55,395 nt of DNA, taken from NCBI GenBank assembly GCA_016789955.1, contig JAEUPB010000069.1:1-55395 (forward strand), read 5' to 3'. Both the position numbers and the translations under genes were made by a program. The notes below the pieces were generated by a model that searched no databases, was not told where the DNA came from, and saw only the letters and a list, made by a program, of their open reading frames with translations. Origin of the DNA: Rubrivivax sp. (lineage in GTDB: Bacteria > Pseudomonadota > Gammaproteobacteria > Burkholderiales > Burkholderiaceae_C). Below are positions 15,590 through 23,623 of this stretch, piece by piece. Within the stretch, counting starts at the first letter, position 1. Each line of letters starts with the position of its first letter.

Positions 15590-15819
15590 CCCGCCTCCTC
15601 ATCCTCGCCGCCGCTGCGGCCCTTGCTGGCTGCAGCACGCTCGATCGCGTGATGGAGAACCGCGTCGCCTGCAGCCTCGATCGCACGCAGGGGGCCTTCA
15701 TCTCGTGGTACGGTCCGCTGGGCATCAGCGCCAAGATCGCCGAGGCCGACGCCAAGGTGATGTGCGAAGCGGTGCCGGTGATCCTGCAGGTCGCGCCGCG
15801 CACGGGGACGGGCACGTGA
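15586..15819 (+). CDS. Small phage lipoprotein, possible o-spanin-like
   Basis: 77 residues; ATG 15586 overlaps the endolysin stop (ATGA). Residues 1-15 are a lipoprotein signal peptide with lipobox LAGCS, the cysteine being acylated after cleavage. The short mature chain (about 62 residues) has two further cysteines. Small lipoproteins after an endolysin are often outer-membrane spanin subunits (Rz1), but those are usually Pro-rich and this one is not, so the role is open. Confidence 0.6.
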   Translation: MTRLLILAAAAALAGCSTLDRVMENRVACSLDRTQGAFISWYGPLGISAKIAEADAKVMCEAVPVILQVAPRTGTGT

Positions 15820-16298
15820 GCCCGCGGGCTAGGATGTGACGGGTAACTTCCTGCCCACCTGGGCGCCAATCCCGCCGCCAGCGCCAGGGGCGCACGAGAG
15901 GCGGCGCGGGTTGTCCAATACTCAGCGCCGATACTGGGCGCAAACCCGCCGAGAACCACGGCAATCCAGCCCAAGAGAATTGGACGTGCGCATCCGATAC
16001 TGCGCAGTGAATCAACAGCTTAGCGCGATTCCTCGCTGTACTGCTGCATCATGGGCGTGTGGCGCGAGAGGTCGGCGTCGAGCGTTCCGGCAGTGGGGAG
16101 CGGGGCGGTCATGTCGGCCGACATGGTAGGGGACGAGGGCCGGGTCGACGGGGTGCCGTGCATGGTCAGTCGGGCCTCCCGAAGGCCCATGGAGGTTTCT
16201 ATGTGCGCGTCCCGTGGGTCGTATCATGGCCGGCCGGTCGCGAGCGGCAGCGCGGGCAGCATCCCGAATGGCCGCATCCCGGCTGCGGGGAGATCGCA
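15820..16298. other. 479-bp gene-poor stretch at the prophage right border
   Basis: No open frame here has a plausible protein or a convincing start signal. It contains a 9-bp direct repeat CCGATACTG (15928-15936 and 15994-16002, 66 bp apart), a 7-bp inverted repeat GTCCAAT/ATTGGAC (15913-15919 and 15979-15985), and a possible small hairpin GCGCC...GGCGC near 15925-15941. I see no tRNA gene or obvious att core. It probably holds the promoter of the downstream orphan gene and perhaps phage late-end regulatory sequence. Confidence 0.4.
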
Positions 16299-17117
16299 AT
16301 GGCAGACAAGTTCGGCTTTGAGAAGCTGTCGAAGGATTACTTCGACACGGTGATCAAGAAGCTCGACCCGAAGATGACGATGGGCGATGCGAAGCCCTAC
16401 TCCGAGCTCCTGAACCTGTTCGATGCGATCCAGGACATCGAGGAGCCGCAGTACGAGGCGATGCGGCTGAAGCTGGACCTGGCCGCGAGGGCGATCAGCC
16501 AGCTCCAGTCCCAGAAGTCCGTCAAGGGCACGCCGATCGAGAAGGCCTTGAAGTCGCTCGCGGCCGGGGTGCAGAAGGCCAAGGCGACTGTCGCCAAGGA
16601 AGAGAAGCTGTACGAGAAGCAGGGGGCGACCTCCGGTCTGATCGAGGTCGACGTCAGCGTCAGCGTGCGCGACTTCTACAACTCGGAGGTCGGTGGTGCG
16701 AAGCTCGAACTGGTGATCGACTCGAATCCGTCGCCCGTCAAGGTGAGCGACATGACCTCCAGGGGCAGCGCGCGATTTCGCGGCGTCATGATCGAGCCCT
16801 CGGGGAACGTCAACGTCTCGCTCGTGTTGAAGCGCGAAGTCCACCCGAAGCTCTCCCAGAACATGAGCTACAAGAACGTCGGCAAGACGCTCCTCATCGA
16901 GGCCGCCGAAGATGCCGTGAGCGTGGAAATGAGTGAGCAGAGTGCGCGCAAGGTGCTTGACAGCAAGGGTGTCAAGGGCTCGGTCGGCGTCGACTTCAAG
17001 GTCTTCAACGGCAGCACCGAGTTGACGAGCGAGAGGTCGATCGAGCAATCGACGGAGCAAGCGGTGAAATACACCGTCTACTATCCCAAAGGCACCTTGA
17101 CGCTGAAGCAGGGCTGA
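16299..17117 (+). CDS. Unknown protein at the prophage border, possible cargo gene
   Basis: 272 residues from ATG 16299, preceded by GGGGAGAT. The N-terminal 110 residues are helical and charged (FEKLSKDYFDTVIKKLDPK, then LKSLAAGVQKAKATVAKEEK). The rest is beta-rich (LIEVDVSVSVRDFYNSEVGG, VEMSEQSARKVLDSKGVKG), like an Ig- or C2-type sandwich, and there is no signal peptide or membrane helix. Its codons look less GC-rich than its neighbours, it stands alone between the phage lysis genes and housekeeping genes, and no family is recognised. It may be a lysogenic-conversion (moron) gene, which is an inference. Confidence 0.6.
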   Translation: MADKFGFEKLSKDYFDTVIKKLDPKMTMGDAKPYSELLNLFDAIQDIEEPQYEAMRLKLDLAARAISQLQSQKSVKGTPIEKALKSLAAGVQKAKATVAKEEKLYEKQGATSGLIEVDVSVSVRDFYNSEVGGAKLELVIDSNPSPVKVSDMTSRGSARFRGVMIEPSGNVNVSLVLKREVHPKLSQNMSYKNVGKTLLIEAAEDAVSVEMSEQSARKVLDSKGVKGSVGVDFKVFNGSTELTSERSIEQSTEQAVKYTVYYPKGTLTLKQG

Positions 17118-17340
17118 GAGGGTGAAGTGCGGGCCACGGCACGCGCTGCCTGGCGGTGATCCGCATCGCGCGCCGGCAGGCGTCGACGCGTGCGCGAGGA
17201 CGTGCAGGTGCGGCACGAGCCTGCCGCAGCCTGATGCAGCCCACCGCATGAATCCCGCACGTGGGCCCCGCTGAGCAGCATTCGTTTGCGGCTCCCCGCT
17301 GAACCGGCGAGCATGGCTCCCGCCCGCACGAGGAGCCCCG

Positions 17341-18486
17341 ATGCGCCTGACCGACTGCCACGACCACCACGACTTCCGCCGCCTCGCGCGGCGCCGGCTG
17401 CCCGGCCCGATCTTCGACTACATCGACGGCGGCGCCGACGACGAGACGACGCTGCGCCGCAACACCGCGGCCTTCGAAGCCTGCGACCTGGTGCCCAGCG
17501 TGCTGCGCGGCGCGCAGGACGTGGACCTCTCGGTCACGGTGATGGGTCAGAAGGTGGCGGTGCCGTTCTACTGTTCGCCCACCGCGCTGCAGCGGCTATT
17601 CCACCACCGCGGCGAGCACGCGGTGGCCGCGGCGGCGGCGCGCCACGGCACGCTGTTCGGGGTGTCGTCGCTGGGCACCGTCAGCCTGGAGGAACTGCGG
17701 CGCAGACACAGCTCGCCGCAGGTCTACCAGTTCTACTTCCACAAGGACCGCGGGCTGAACCGCGCCATGATGCAGCGCGCCAAGGAGGCCGGTGTGGAGG
17801 TGATGATGCTGACGGTGGACAGCATCACCGGCGGCAACCGCGAGCGCGACAAGCGCACCGGCTTCTCGATCCCGTTCCGCCTCACGCTGGCCGGCATGGC
17901 GCAGTTCGCGATCAAGCCGATGTGGGGCCTGAACTACGTGACGCACGAGCGCTTCCGGCTGCCGCAGCTCGACGAGCACATCGACATGGGCGGGGGCACG
18001 ATGTCCATCGGCCGCTACTTCACCGAGATGCTCGACCCGTCGATGAACTGGGACGACGTGGCGCAGATGGTGCAGGCATGGGGCGGGCCGTTCTGCCTGA
18101 AAGGCGTGATGTCGGCCGCCGACGCGCAGCGCGCCGCCGACATCGGCTGCCGCGGCGTGATCCTCTCCAACCACGGCGGGCGCCAGCTCGACGGCAGCCG
18201 CTCGGCCTTCGACCAGCTGGCCGAGGTGGTCGACGCCGCGGGCGACCGGCTCGACGTGATGATGGACGGCGGCGTGCAGCGCGGCACGCACGTGCTGAAG
18301 GCGCTGTCGCTGGGTGCCAAGGCCGTGGGCCTGGGCCGCTACTACCTGTTCCCGCTGGCGGCAGCCGGCCAGCCCGGCGTGGACCGCGCGCTCGACCTGA
18401 TGCGCGACGAGGTGGTGCGCGGCATGAAGCTGATGGGCTGCACGTCGATCGACCAGCTCACGCGCGCCAATCTGCGCTTCCGGTAG
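17341..18486 (+). CDS. FMN-dependent alpha-hydroxyacid oxidase / L-lactate dehydrogenase family
   Basis: 381 residues, standard length for LldD/glycolate oxidase-type enzymes. It would oxidise a 2-hydroxyacid to a 2-oxoacid with FMN. The N-terminal GPIFDYIDGGADDE holds the substrate-side Tyr/Asp; SPTALQRLFHHRGEHAVA is the FMN-contact region; LSNHGGRQLDGS (about residue 280) contains the catalytic His and Arg; DGGVQRGTHVLKALSLGAKAVGLGR is the phosphate-binding end. The substrate cannot be read; lactate or mandelate are options. It is convergent with the LysR gene. Confidence 0.88.
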   Translation: MRLTDCHDHHDFRRLARRRLPGPIFDYIDGGADDETTLRRNTAAFEACDLVPSVLRGAQDVDLSVTVMGQKVAVPFYCSPTALQRLFHHRGEHAVAAAAARHGTLFGVSSLGTVSLEELRRRHSSPQVYQFYFHKDRGLNRAMMQRAKEAGVEVMMLTVDSITGGNRERDKRTGFSIPFRLTLAGMAQFAIKPMWGLNYVTHERFRLPQLDEHIDMGGGTMSIGRYFTEMLDPSMNWDDVAQMVQAWGGPFCLKGVMSAADAQRAADIGCRGVILSNHGGRQLDGSRSAFDQLAEVVDAAGDRLDVMMDGGVQRGTHVLKALSLGAKAVGLGRYYLFPLAAAGQPGVDRALDLMRDEVVRGMKLMGCTSIDQLTRANLRFR

Positions 18487-18504
18487 CGGCCGTGCGGCGC
18501 TGCG

Positions 18505-19377
18505 TCACGCGAACGTCGCGCCCAACCACTCGAGGAACGCGGCCACCTCCGGGCGCTGCGCGTGGTCACGCTGCACCAGCGTGTGGTAGGTGCTGCTGGC
18601 GGGCACGGCCAGGCCGAACAGCGTGAGCAGCTGCCCGCCGTCGACCCAGCGCCCGGCGATGCGGCGGTTGCACACCGCAACGCCCAGCCCGCTGGCGGCC
18701 GCCTCGAGCAGGATGCCCAGGTCGGTGAAGCTCTGGCCGCGCGCCGGCTCGGGCCAGTCCAGCGCGGCCGCGGCGAACCACGGCCGCCAGGGCACCAGCG
18801 GGCTGCGCAGCAGTTCGGCGCGCGCCAGGTCGCCCGGCCCGCGCAGGCTGCGCTCCTCGGCATAGCCGGGTGCCGCGAGCGCCACCGTCACGTCGTCGAA
18901 GAGCCGGGTCGTCACGCGCTCGTCGAAGCGCCCGTGGCCGAAGCGGATGTCGATGTCGTGGCGCTCGGGCTTGTCGTGCATGGGCGCTTCCACCGCGACC
19001 TCGATCTCGATGTCGGGGCACTGCCGGTAGAAGTCGGGCAGGCGGGGGATGAGCAGGTTGCGGGCGAAGGTCGGCGGTGCGCCCACGCGCAGCCGCACGA
19101 CGGCCGGCTCCGCATCACGCGTGAGCTGGCCGAGCTTGTCGAAGGCCTCCTGCACGGCGCCGAGGTAGCGCCGCCCGGCGGGGCTCAGGCGCACGCCGGT
19201 GGGCGAGCGGTCGAACAGGCTCTCGCCGAGCTGAGACTCGAGCTGGCGGATGCGGTGGCTCACGGCGCTGGGCGTGATGCACAGCTCGGCCGCGGCCTGC
19301 GCGAAGCCGCCCAGGCGCGCCGCGCTCTCGAAGGCGGCCAGCGCGTGGATCGGAGGCAGGCGGTTCGCTCGGGCCAT
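18505..19377 (-). CDS. LysR-family regulator, GcvA-like
   Basis: 290 residues. The N-terminal winged helix-turn-helix (PIHALAAFESAARLGGFAQA, then ITPSAVSHRIRQLESQLG) covers residues about 8-65, and a LysR substrate domain follows from about 90. The wording LPPIHALAAFESAARLG is typical of the GcvA subgroup. It is divergent from the phosphatase gene (137 bp between starts) and convergent with the oxidase gene, so either may be its target. No clear T-N11-A box was found. Confidence 0.88.
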   Translation of the reverse strand: MARANRLPPIHALAAFESAARLGGFAQAAAELCITPSAVSHRIRQLESQLGESLFDRSPTGVRLSPAGRRYLGAVQEAFDKLGQLTRDAEPAVVRLRVGAPPTFARNLLIPRLPDFYRQCPDIEIEVAVEAPMHDKPERHDIDIRFGHGRFDERVTTRLFDDVTVALAAPGYAEERSLRGPGDLARAELLRSPLVPWRPWFAAAALDWPEPARGQSFTDLGILLEAAASGLGVAVCNRRIAGRWVDGGQLLTLFGLAVPASSTYHTLVQRDHAQRPEVAAFLEWLGATFA

Positions 19378-19514
19378 GGTCGCCGCGCATTGTCTGCCGT
19401 CGGCACAGCGCGGTGCCGGTGGCGGATCGGCGCGGGGCGCGCACCGGGGTAGCCCCGCTTGTGCGCGCAGGCCTCGCTGCTACCGTGCGGCGATCGCTGT
19501 TCGAGGAGATTTCG

Positions 19515-21194
19515 ATGGACCGCCACAGCCTTCGCCTGCGCGCCGCTGCAGCCTTGATCCTGGCCGCGCTGGCCGCTTCCTGCGCCGGGCCGGGAAGCCC
19601 GCCCGCGGCGACGGGCACGGCGGCCACCGCCGCCGCGCCGGCCCGCCCGAAGCTGGTGGTCTTCCTCGTCGTCGACGGCCTTCCGATGAGGCAGGTGACG
19701 GCCTACCGCGAGCAGCTGCAGCCCGACGGCTTCGCGCGCTTCCTCGACCGCGGCACCTGGTTCGCCGATGCGCACTACGGCTATGCCTACACCGTCACCG
19801 CGGCCGGCCACGCCACCATGTTGAGCGGCGCCTATCCGCACCGCAGCGGCATCATCGGCAACGAGTGGCGCGATGTCGCCACCGGCGAGCCGCGCTACTG
19901 CACCGACGACACGCGCTACACCTACATCGGCAACGCCACCAACAAGCTCGACGGCACCAGCCCTGCCCGGTTGCGCGCCGAGACCGTGGGCGACGTGCTG
20001 CGCCGCGCGACGCCGCAAGCGAAGGTGATCGCCATCTCCGGCAAGGACCGGGGCGCGATCCTGCCGGCCGGTCACGCCGGCACGGCCTACATGTACATGT
20101 CGGGCACCGGCGAGTTCGCCTCCACCACCTACTACATGAAGGAGCACCCGGCCTGGGTGAATGCGTTCAATGCCGCCAGGCCGGCCGACCGCTACTTCAA
20201 GGCCGAGTGGAAGCCCGCGCTGGCCGAGGCCGCGTACGCGCAGTCGCTTTCCGACAACCAGCCGTGGTTCGGCACGCGCGCCGGCAAGCTGCCGATGACG
20301 ATGGGCGGCGCGCTCGACAAGCCGGCGCCAGCCTACTACGCGAGCCTGCTGCGCAGCCCCTTCGTCGACGAGATGTCGCTGGGCCTGGCGCGTGCGGCCA
20401 TCGCGGGCGAGCAGCTGGGCGGCGACGACGCGCCCGACATCCTCGCCGTGAGCCTCTCAGGCCACGACTACGTGAACCACTACTGGAGCGCCGAGTCGCG
20501 GCTGTCGCACGACCACTTCCTGCACCTCGACCGCATGCTGCAGGACTTCTTCCGCCATCTCGACGCGACGGTGGGCAAGGACAGCTACGTCGCGATGCTG
20601 ACCGCCGACCACGGCTTCATGGCGGCCCCGGAGGTCAGCCGCATGCGGGGGCTCGATGCCGGCCGCGTGGCCAGCGGCGAGCTCCTGGGGCGCATCAACG
20701 CCGAGCTGGAGAAGCGCTTCGGCGTGCCCAAGCTCGGGCGCTTCTTCTCCGCCTCGGCGCTGGTCATCGACCGGCCGCTGCTGGCGCAGATGAACCTCGA
20801 CCTGGCCGCCGTCACCGAGGCGGCGCGCGCCGCGCTGCTCGGCGAGCCCGCGGTGGCGGCGGCCTACACGCGCCGCGAGATGGCCGCGCGCAGCCGGGCC
20901 GGCGCGCCGCACTTCGACGCGATGGTGAAGTCGTGGCACGCCGAGATCTCGGGCGACGTGCAGATCGCGCTGAAGCCGAACTGGATGTTCGTCTCGTCCA
21001 CCGCCAACGCCACGCACGGCTCGCCGTACCCGTACGACACCCACGTGCCGATCCTGATGTACGGCCCGAGGTGGCTGAAGCCGGCGCGCGTCGACCAGCG
21101 CGTGGAAGTGGCCGACATCGCGCCGACGCTCTCGAGGATGCTGGGCGTGCCGGTGCCCTCGATGTCCGAAGGGCGGCCGCTGCCGCTGCCCTGA
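19515..21194 (+). CDS. Secreted alkaline phosphatase, PhoK/PafA-type, lipoprotein
   Basis: 559 residues from ATG 19515, preceded by GAGGAG at 19503-19508. The signal peptide ends in AALAASCAGPG, a plausible lipobox. The alkaline phosphatase superfamily core follows: VVDGLPMRQ (metal Asp), TAAGHATMLSG with the likely nucleophile Thr95, SLSGHDYVNHYW and TADHGFM (metal ligands), and YDTHVPILMYG near the end. PhoK/PafA enzymes hydrolyse phosphate monoesters in the periplasm or at the outer membrane and do not need the Ser nucleophile of PhoA. The receptor gene is convergent with it. Confidence 0.88.
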   Translation: MDRHSLRLRAAAALILAALAASCAGPGSPPAATGTAATAAAPARPKLVVFLVVDGLPMRQVTAYREQLQPDGFARFLDRGTWFADAHYGYAYTVTAAGHATMLSGAYPHRSGIIGNEWRDVATGEPRYCTDDTRYTYIGNATNKLDGTSPARLRAETVGDVLRRATPQAKVIAISGKDRGAILPAGHAGTAYMYMSGTGEFASTTYYMKEHPAWVNAFNAARPADRYFKAEWKPALAEAAYAQSLSDNQPWFGTRAGKLPMTMGGALDKPAPAYYASLLRSPFVDEMSLGLARAAIAGEQLGGDDAPDILAVSLSGHDYVNHYWSAESRLSHDHFLHLDRMLQDFFRHLDATVGKDSYVAMLTADHGFMAAPEVSRMRGLDAGRVASGELLGRINAELEKRFGVPKLGRFFSASALVIDRPLLAQMNLDLAAVTEAARAALLGEPAVAAAYTRREMAARSRAGAPHFDAMVKSWHAEISGDVQIALKPNWMFVSSTANATHGSPYPYDTHVPILMYGPRWLKPARVDQRVEVADIAPTLSRMLGVPVPSMSEGRPLPLP

Positions 21195-21209
21195 GGCGGT
21201 CGAGGCACC

Positions 21210-21225
21210 CGCCGCGGCCGCGGCG
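21210..21225. terminator. 16-bp perfect palindrome between convergent genes
   Basis: CGCCGCGGCCGCGGCG is its own reverse complement and fills most of the 31-bp gap between the phosphatase stop (21194) and the receptor stop (21226). It could fold in both transcripts as a bidirectional terminator, but it has no loop and no T-tract, so folding would need to open the centre. Confidence 0.4.
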
Positions 21226-23466
21226 TCACAGCCGCAGGTCCAGCGTCAGGTTGAACTGCGGCCCGGTGCGGCGCTCCAGCCGCGTGTAGTCGCCGCTGGC
21301 CAGCAGCGTGGTGGTGCTGCCGTTCGGCGGGCCGAAGGGCAGGGTGCCCGCGCTCGCCGCCAGCCGCACCGAGAGCCCGGGCCGGAAGGTCCACAGCCCG
21401 TAGAGGTCCACGGCGCGGGTGCGCGAGCGCTGCTGCACCTGGTCGAGCGCGAGCTGCGTGTCGTAGGGCGGGTTCAGCCCCAGGCTGCCGCCCACGGTCA
21501 ATGGCAGGCCCGTGACGCGCTGGTCGAAGCCGAGGTTGGCCGACCAGGGCTGCTGGCCGTCGAGCCGGTTGTCGGGGCCGGGCAGCGCGGCGACGTTCGA
21601 CCGGTACACGTTCAGCGACGCGCGCAGGTTCAGCGTCTTCCAGTCGGCCAGCAGCACCGGCATCAGCTCGATGGCGCGGCCCTTCACCTCGAACTCCAGC
21701 CCGCTCGTGGTGGCCGACGAGAAGTTCACCGGTTGCGCGACGAAGCGCGGCACGGTGGCCCACGGCACCACCTGCGGCGTGGTGACGGTGCGCACCAGGT
21801 TCGTGATGCGGCGATGGAACACGCCCACGCTCCACATGCCGCCGGCCGGCAGGTAGGTCTCGAAGGCCACGTCCAGCCCGGTGGCCAGTTCGGGGGCCAG
21901 CCGGGGATTGCCGATGCGGTCGGGCGCCAGCTCGGTGTTGGTGACGCGGGTGTCGGTGTACTGCGCGTTGATCGTCGGTCGCGCCAGCAGCTGGCCCAGC
22001 GGCGCCGCCTTGTAGCTGCGCGTCAGGCTCGCGCGCACCATGTCGCGGCCCTTGGGGTCGAACTTCCACGTGAGGTGGGCCAGCGGCGAGAGCACGCGGC
22101 TGTCGTTGACCACCGCGTCGGTGGTGCCGCGGCTCTCGGTGTGGATGCGCTCGCCACGCAGGCCCAGGTACAGCTGCAGCCGCGGCGAGAACTCCCATTC
22201 GTCCTGCACGTACCAGGCGGTGCGCCGCACGCGCGCGTCGAAGGGTTGGCCCTCGAACTCCGGCAGCACGGGCACGCCCTGCTGCGTGACGGTGCGCTCC
22301 TCGCGCCGCGTGCGGGCCTCGAGGTCCCAGCCGGCGGTGAGGCTGTGCGCTTCGCCCAGCAGCAGGCTGTACTTGCCGGCCTGCGTCAAGCCCCGGTCGG
22401 TGCCGCCGCCCACCGAGTGCAGCCGCTCCAGGCCTTCGCGCAGGTTCAGCACGTCGAAGGTCCACTTCGAGCGCTGCAGGCCCAGGCGCAGTTCCAACCG
22501 CTGGTCGTCGCGGAAGCGGTTGATCCACACCGTGTTGCCGCGCAGGTTGTTCCAGGTGCCGTGCTGCGCGCTGTCGTCGTCGAGCACCGGCGCGCCGGCG
22601 AGCAACGTGTTGCGGTACTCGGTGCGGTTGTTCCACCAGCCCTTCTGCGCGAAGCCCTGCAGCGACAGCGACTGCTCGTCGCTGGGCTTCCAGTTCAGCC
22701 GCGGGCCGAGGTTGTAGCCCCAGCCCCAGTCTTCCGGGTGGGCAGACTGAAGCGCACGCGCCGGCCGGCCGTCGGTGCCGGGCGACTGGCGCTCGATCGT
22801 GCGCGTGCCCTCGCGGTGCCACTCGAACAGCGACACCGGCAGCGACAGGCCCAGCCCGCCGCGGCTCTCGCCCAGCGTGAGGTTGGCGTTGCCCATCGGC
22901 CGCTGCAGGCCGTCGGACAGGCCCAGCCGCAGGTCGCGCTGCGTGCGGCGCGGCGCGTCCTTCAGGATGATGTTGATGGTGCCGGCGATGGCCTGCGCGC
23001 TCTGGTCGGCGGTGGGCGCGCGCAGCACCTCGATGCGCTCGATCTGCGCGGGGCTCAGCTGGTCGAGCGCGAAGCCCTGCGGCGCCGGGTCGCCGTTGAT
23101 CAGGATCTGCGTGTAGCCGGCGCCCAGGCCGCGCATGCGCGGCCCGCCGGCATCGACGTTCACGCCGGGCAGGCGGCGCAGCACGTCCAGCGCGTTGGTG
23201 TCGCCGTAGCGGTCGAGTTCGTCGCGGCCGTAGATCTGCTTGGCCACGCTGGCGGCGCGGCGCAGGTCGGTGGCGCCTTGGCGCGCGGTGATCTCCACGC
23301 GCTGCAGGCTGCTGGGCTGGGTGGAGGGCGCGTCGCCTTGGCCGGGGCCGGCCTCCTGCGCGCGGACGCCGGTCGACAGGGCCGCTGCCAGCACGGTGGC
23401 CGCTGCGCCGCAGGCCTGTCGGCGGCGGGCGGGCCGCGCGGGGGCGGCAGGTCGGGCAGCGGGCAC
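21226..23466 (-). CDS. TonB-dependent outer membrane receptor
   Basis: 746 residues if started at GTG 23466, which has an AGGAG Shine-Dalgarno with 5-bp spacing; the frame stays open to 23721 but that part is Arg-rich noise. A signal peptide (ACGAAATVLAAALSTGVRAQ) is followed by the plug domain: YGRDELDRYGDTNALDVLRR, then LPGVNVDAG, MRGLGAGYTQILINGD, IERIEVLRAPTADQS and AGTINIILKDAP. The remaining 550 residues alternate as barrel strands and end in FNLTLDLRL. Ligand unknown. It faces the PhoK-type phosphatase gene tail to tail. Confidence 0.9.
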   Translation of the reverse strand: MPAARPAAPARPARRRQACGAAATVLAAALSTGVRAQEAGPGQGDAPSTQPSSLQRVEITARQGATDLRRAASVAKQIYGRDELDRYGDTNALDVLRRLPGVNVDAGGPRMRGLGAGYTQILINGDPAPQGFALDQLSPAQIERIEVLRAPTADQSAQAIAGTINIILKDAPRRTQRDLRLGLSDGLQRPMGNANLTLGESRGGLGLSLPVSLFEWHREGTRTIERQSPGTDGRPARALQSAHPEDWGWGYNLGPRLNWKPSDEQSLSLQGFAQKGWWNNRTEYRNTLLAGAPVLDDDSAQHGTWNNLRGNTVWINRFRDDQRLELRLGLQRSKWTFDVLNLREGLERLHSVGGGTDRGLTQAGKYSLLLGEAHSLTAGWDLEARTRREERTVTQQGVPVLPEFEGQPFDARVRRTAWYVQDEWEFSPRLQLYLGLRGERIHTESRGTTDAVVNDSRVLSPLAHLTWKFDPKGRDMVRASLTRSYKAAPLGQLLARPTINAQYTDTRVTNTELAPDRIGNPRLAPELATGLDVAFETYLPAGGMWSVGVFHRRITNLVRTVTTPQVVPWATVPRFVAQPVNFSSATTSGLEFEVKGRAIELMPVLLADWKTLNLRASLNVYRSNVAALPGPDNRLDGQQPWSANLGFDQRVTGLPLTVGGSLGLNPPYDTQLALDQVQQRSRTRAVDLYGLWTFRPGLSVRLAASAGTLPFGPPNGSTTTLLASGDYTRLERRTGPQFNLTLDLRL

Positions 23467-23623
23467 GGGCACTCCTGGTTCGGGCCCACGCGGTCGGCAG
23501 GCGAGGCGCGGATGCTGCCATGCCCCGGCGCGCCCGTCGGGAGCGCGCTCTAGAGCGGCCTGGCGCGGCATGCGACCATGCCAAGTCCGCCGCACGACCC
23601 GCGCGGCCCGTGGAGCCTTGCCG

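Noticed and set aside
15928-16002. Direct repeat CCGATACTG, 66 bp apart, as possible att site or iteron
   Set aside because: Only two 9-bp copies and no integrase or tRNA; could be chance. Kept only as a note in the gap entry.
15820-17340. tRNA gene or attachment site at the prophage right end
   Set aside because: No cloverleaf or CCA end seen on either strand, and no copy of a core sequence can be compared because the left end is outside the window.
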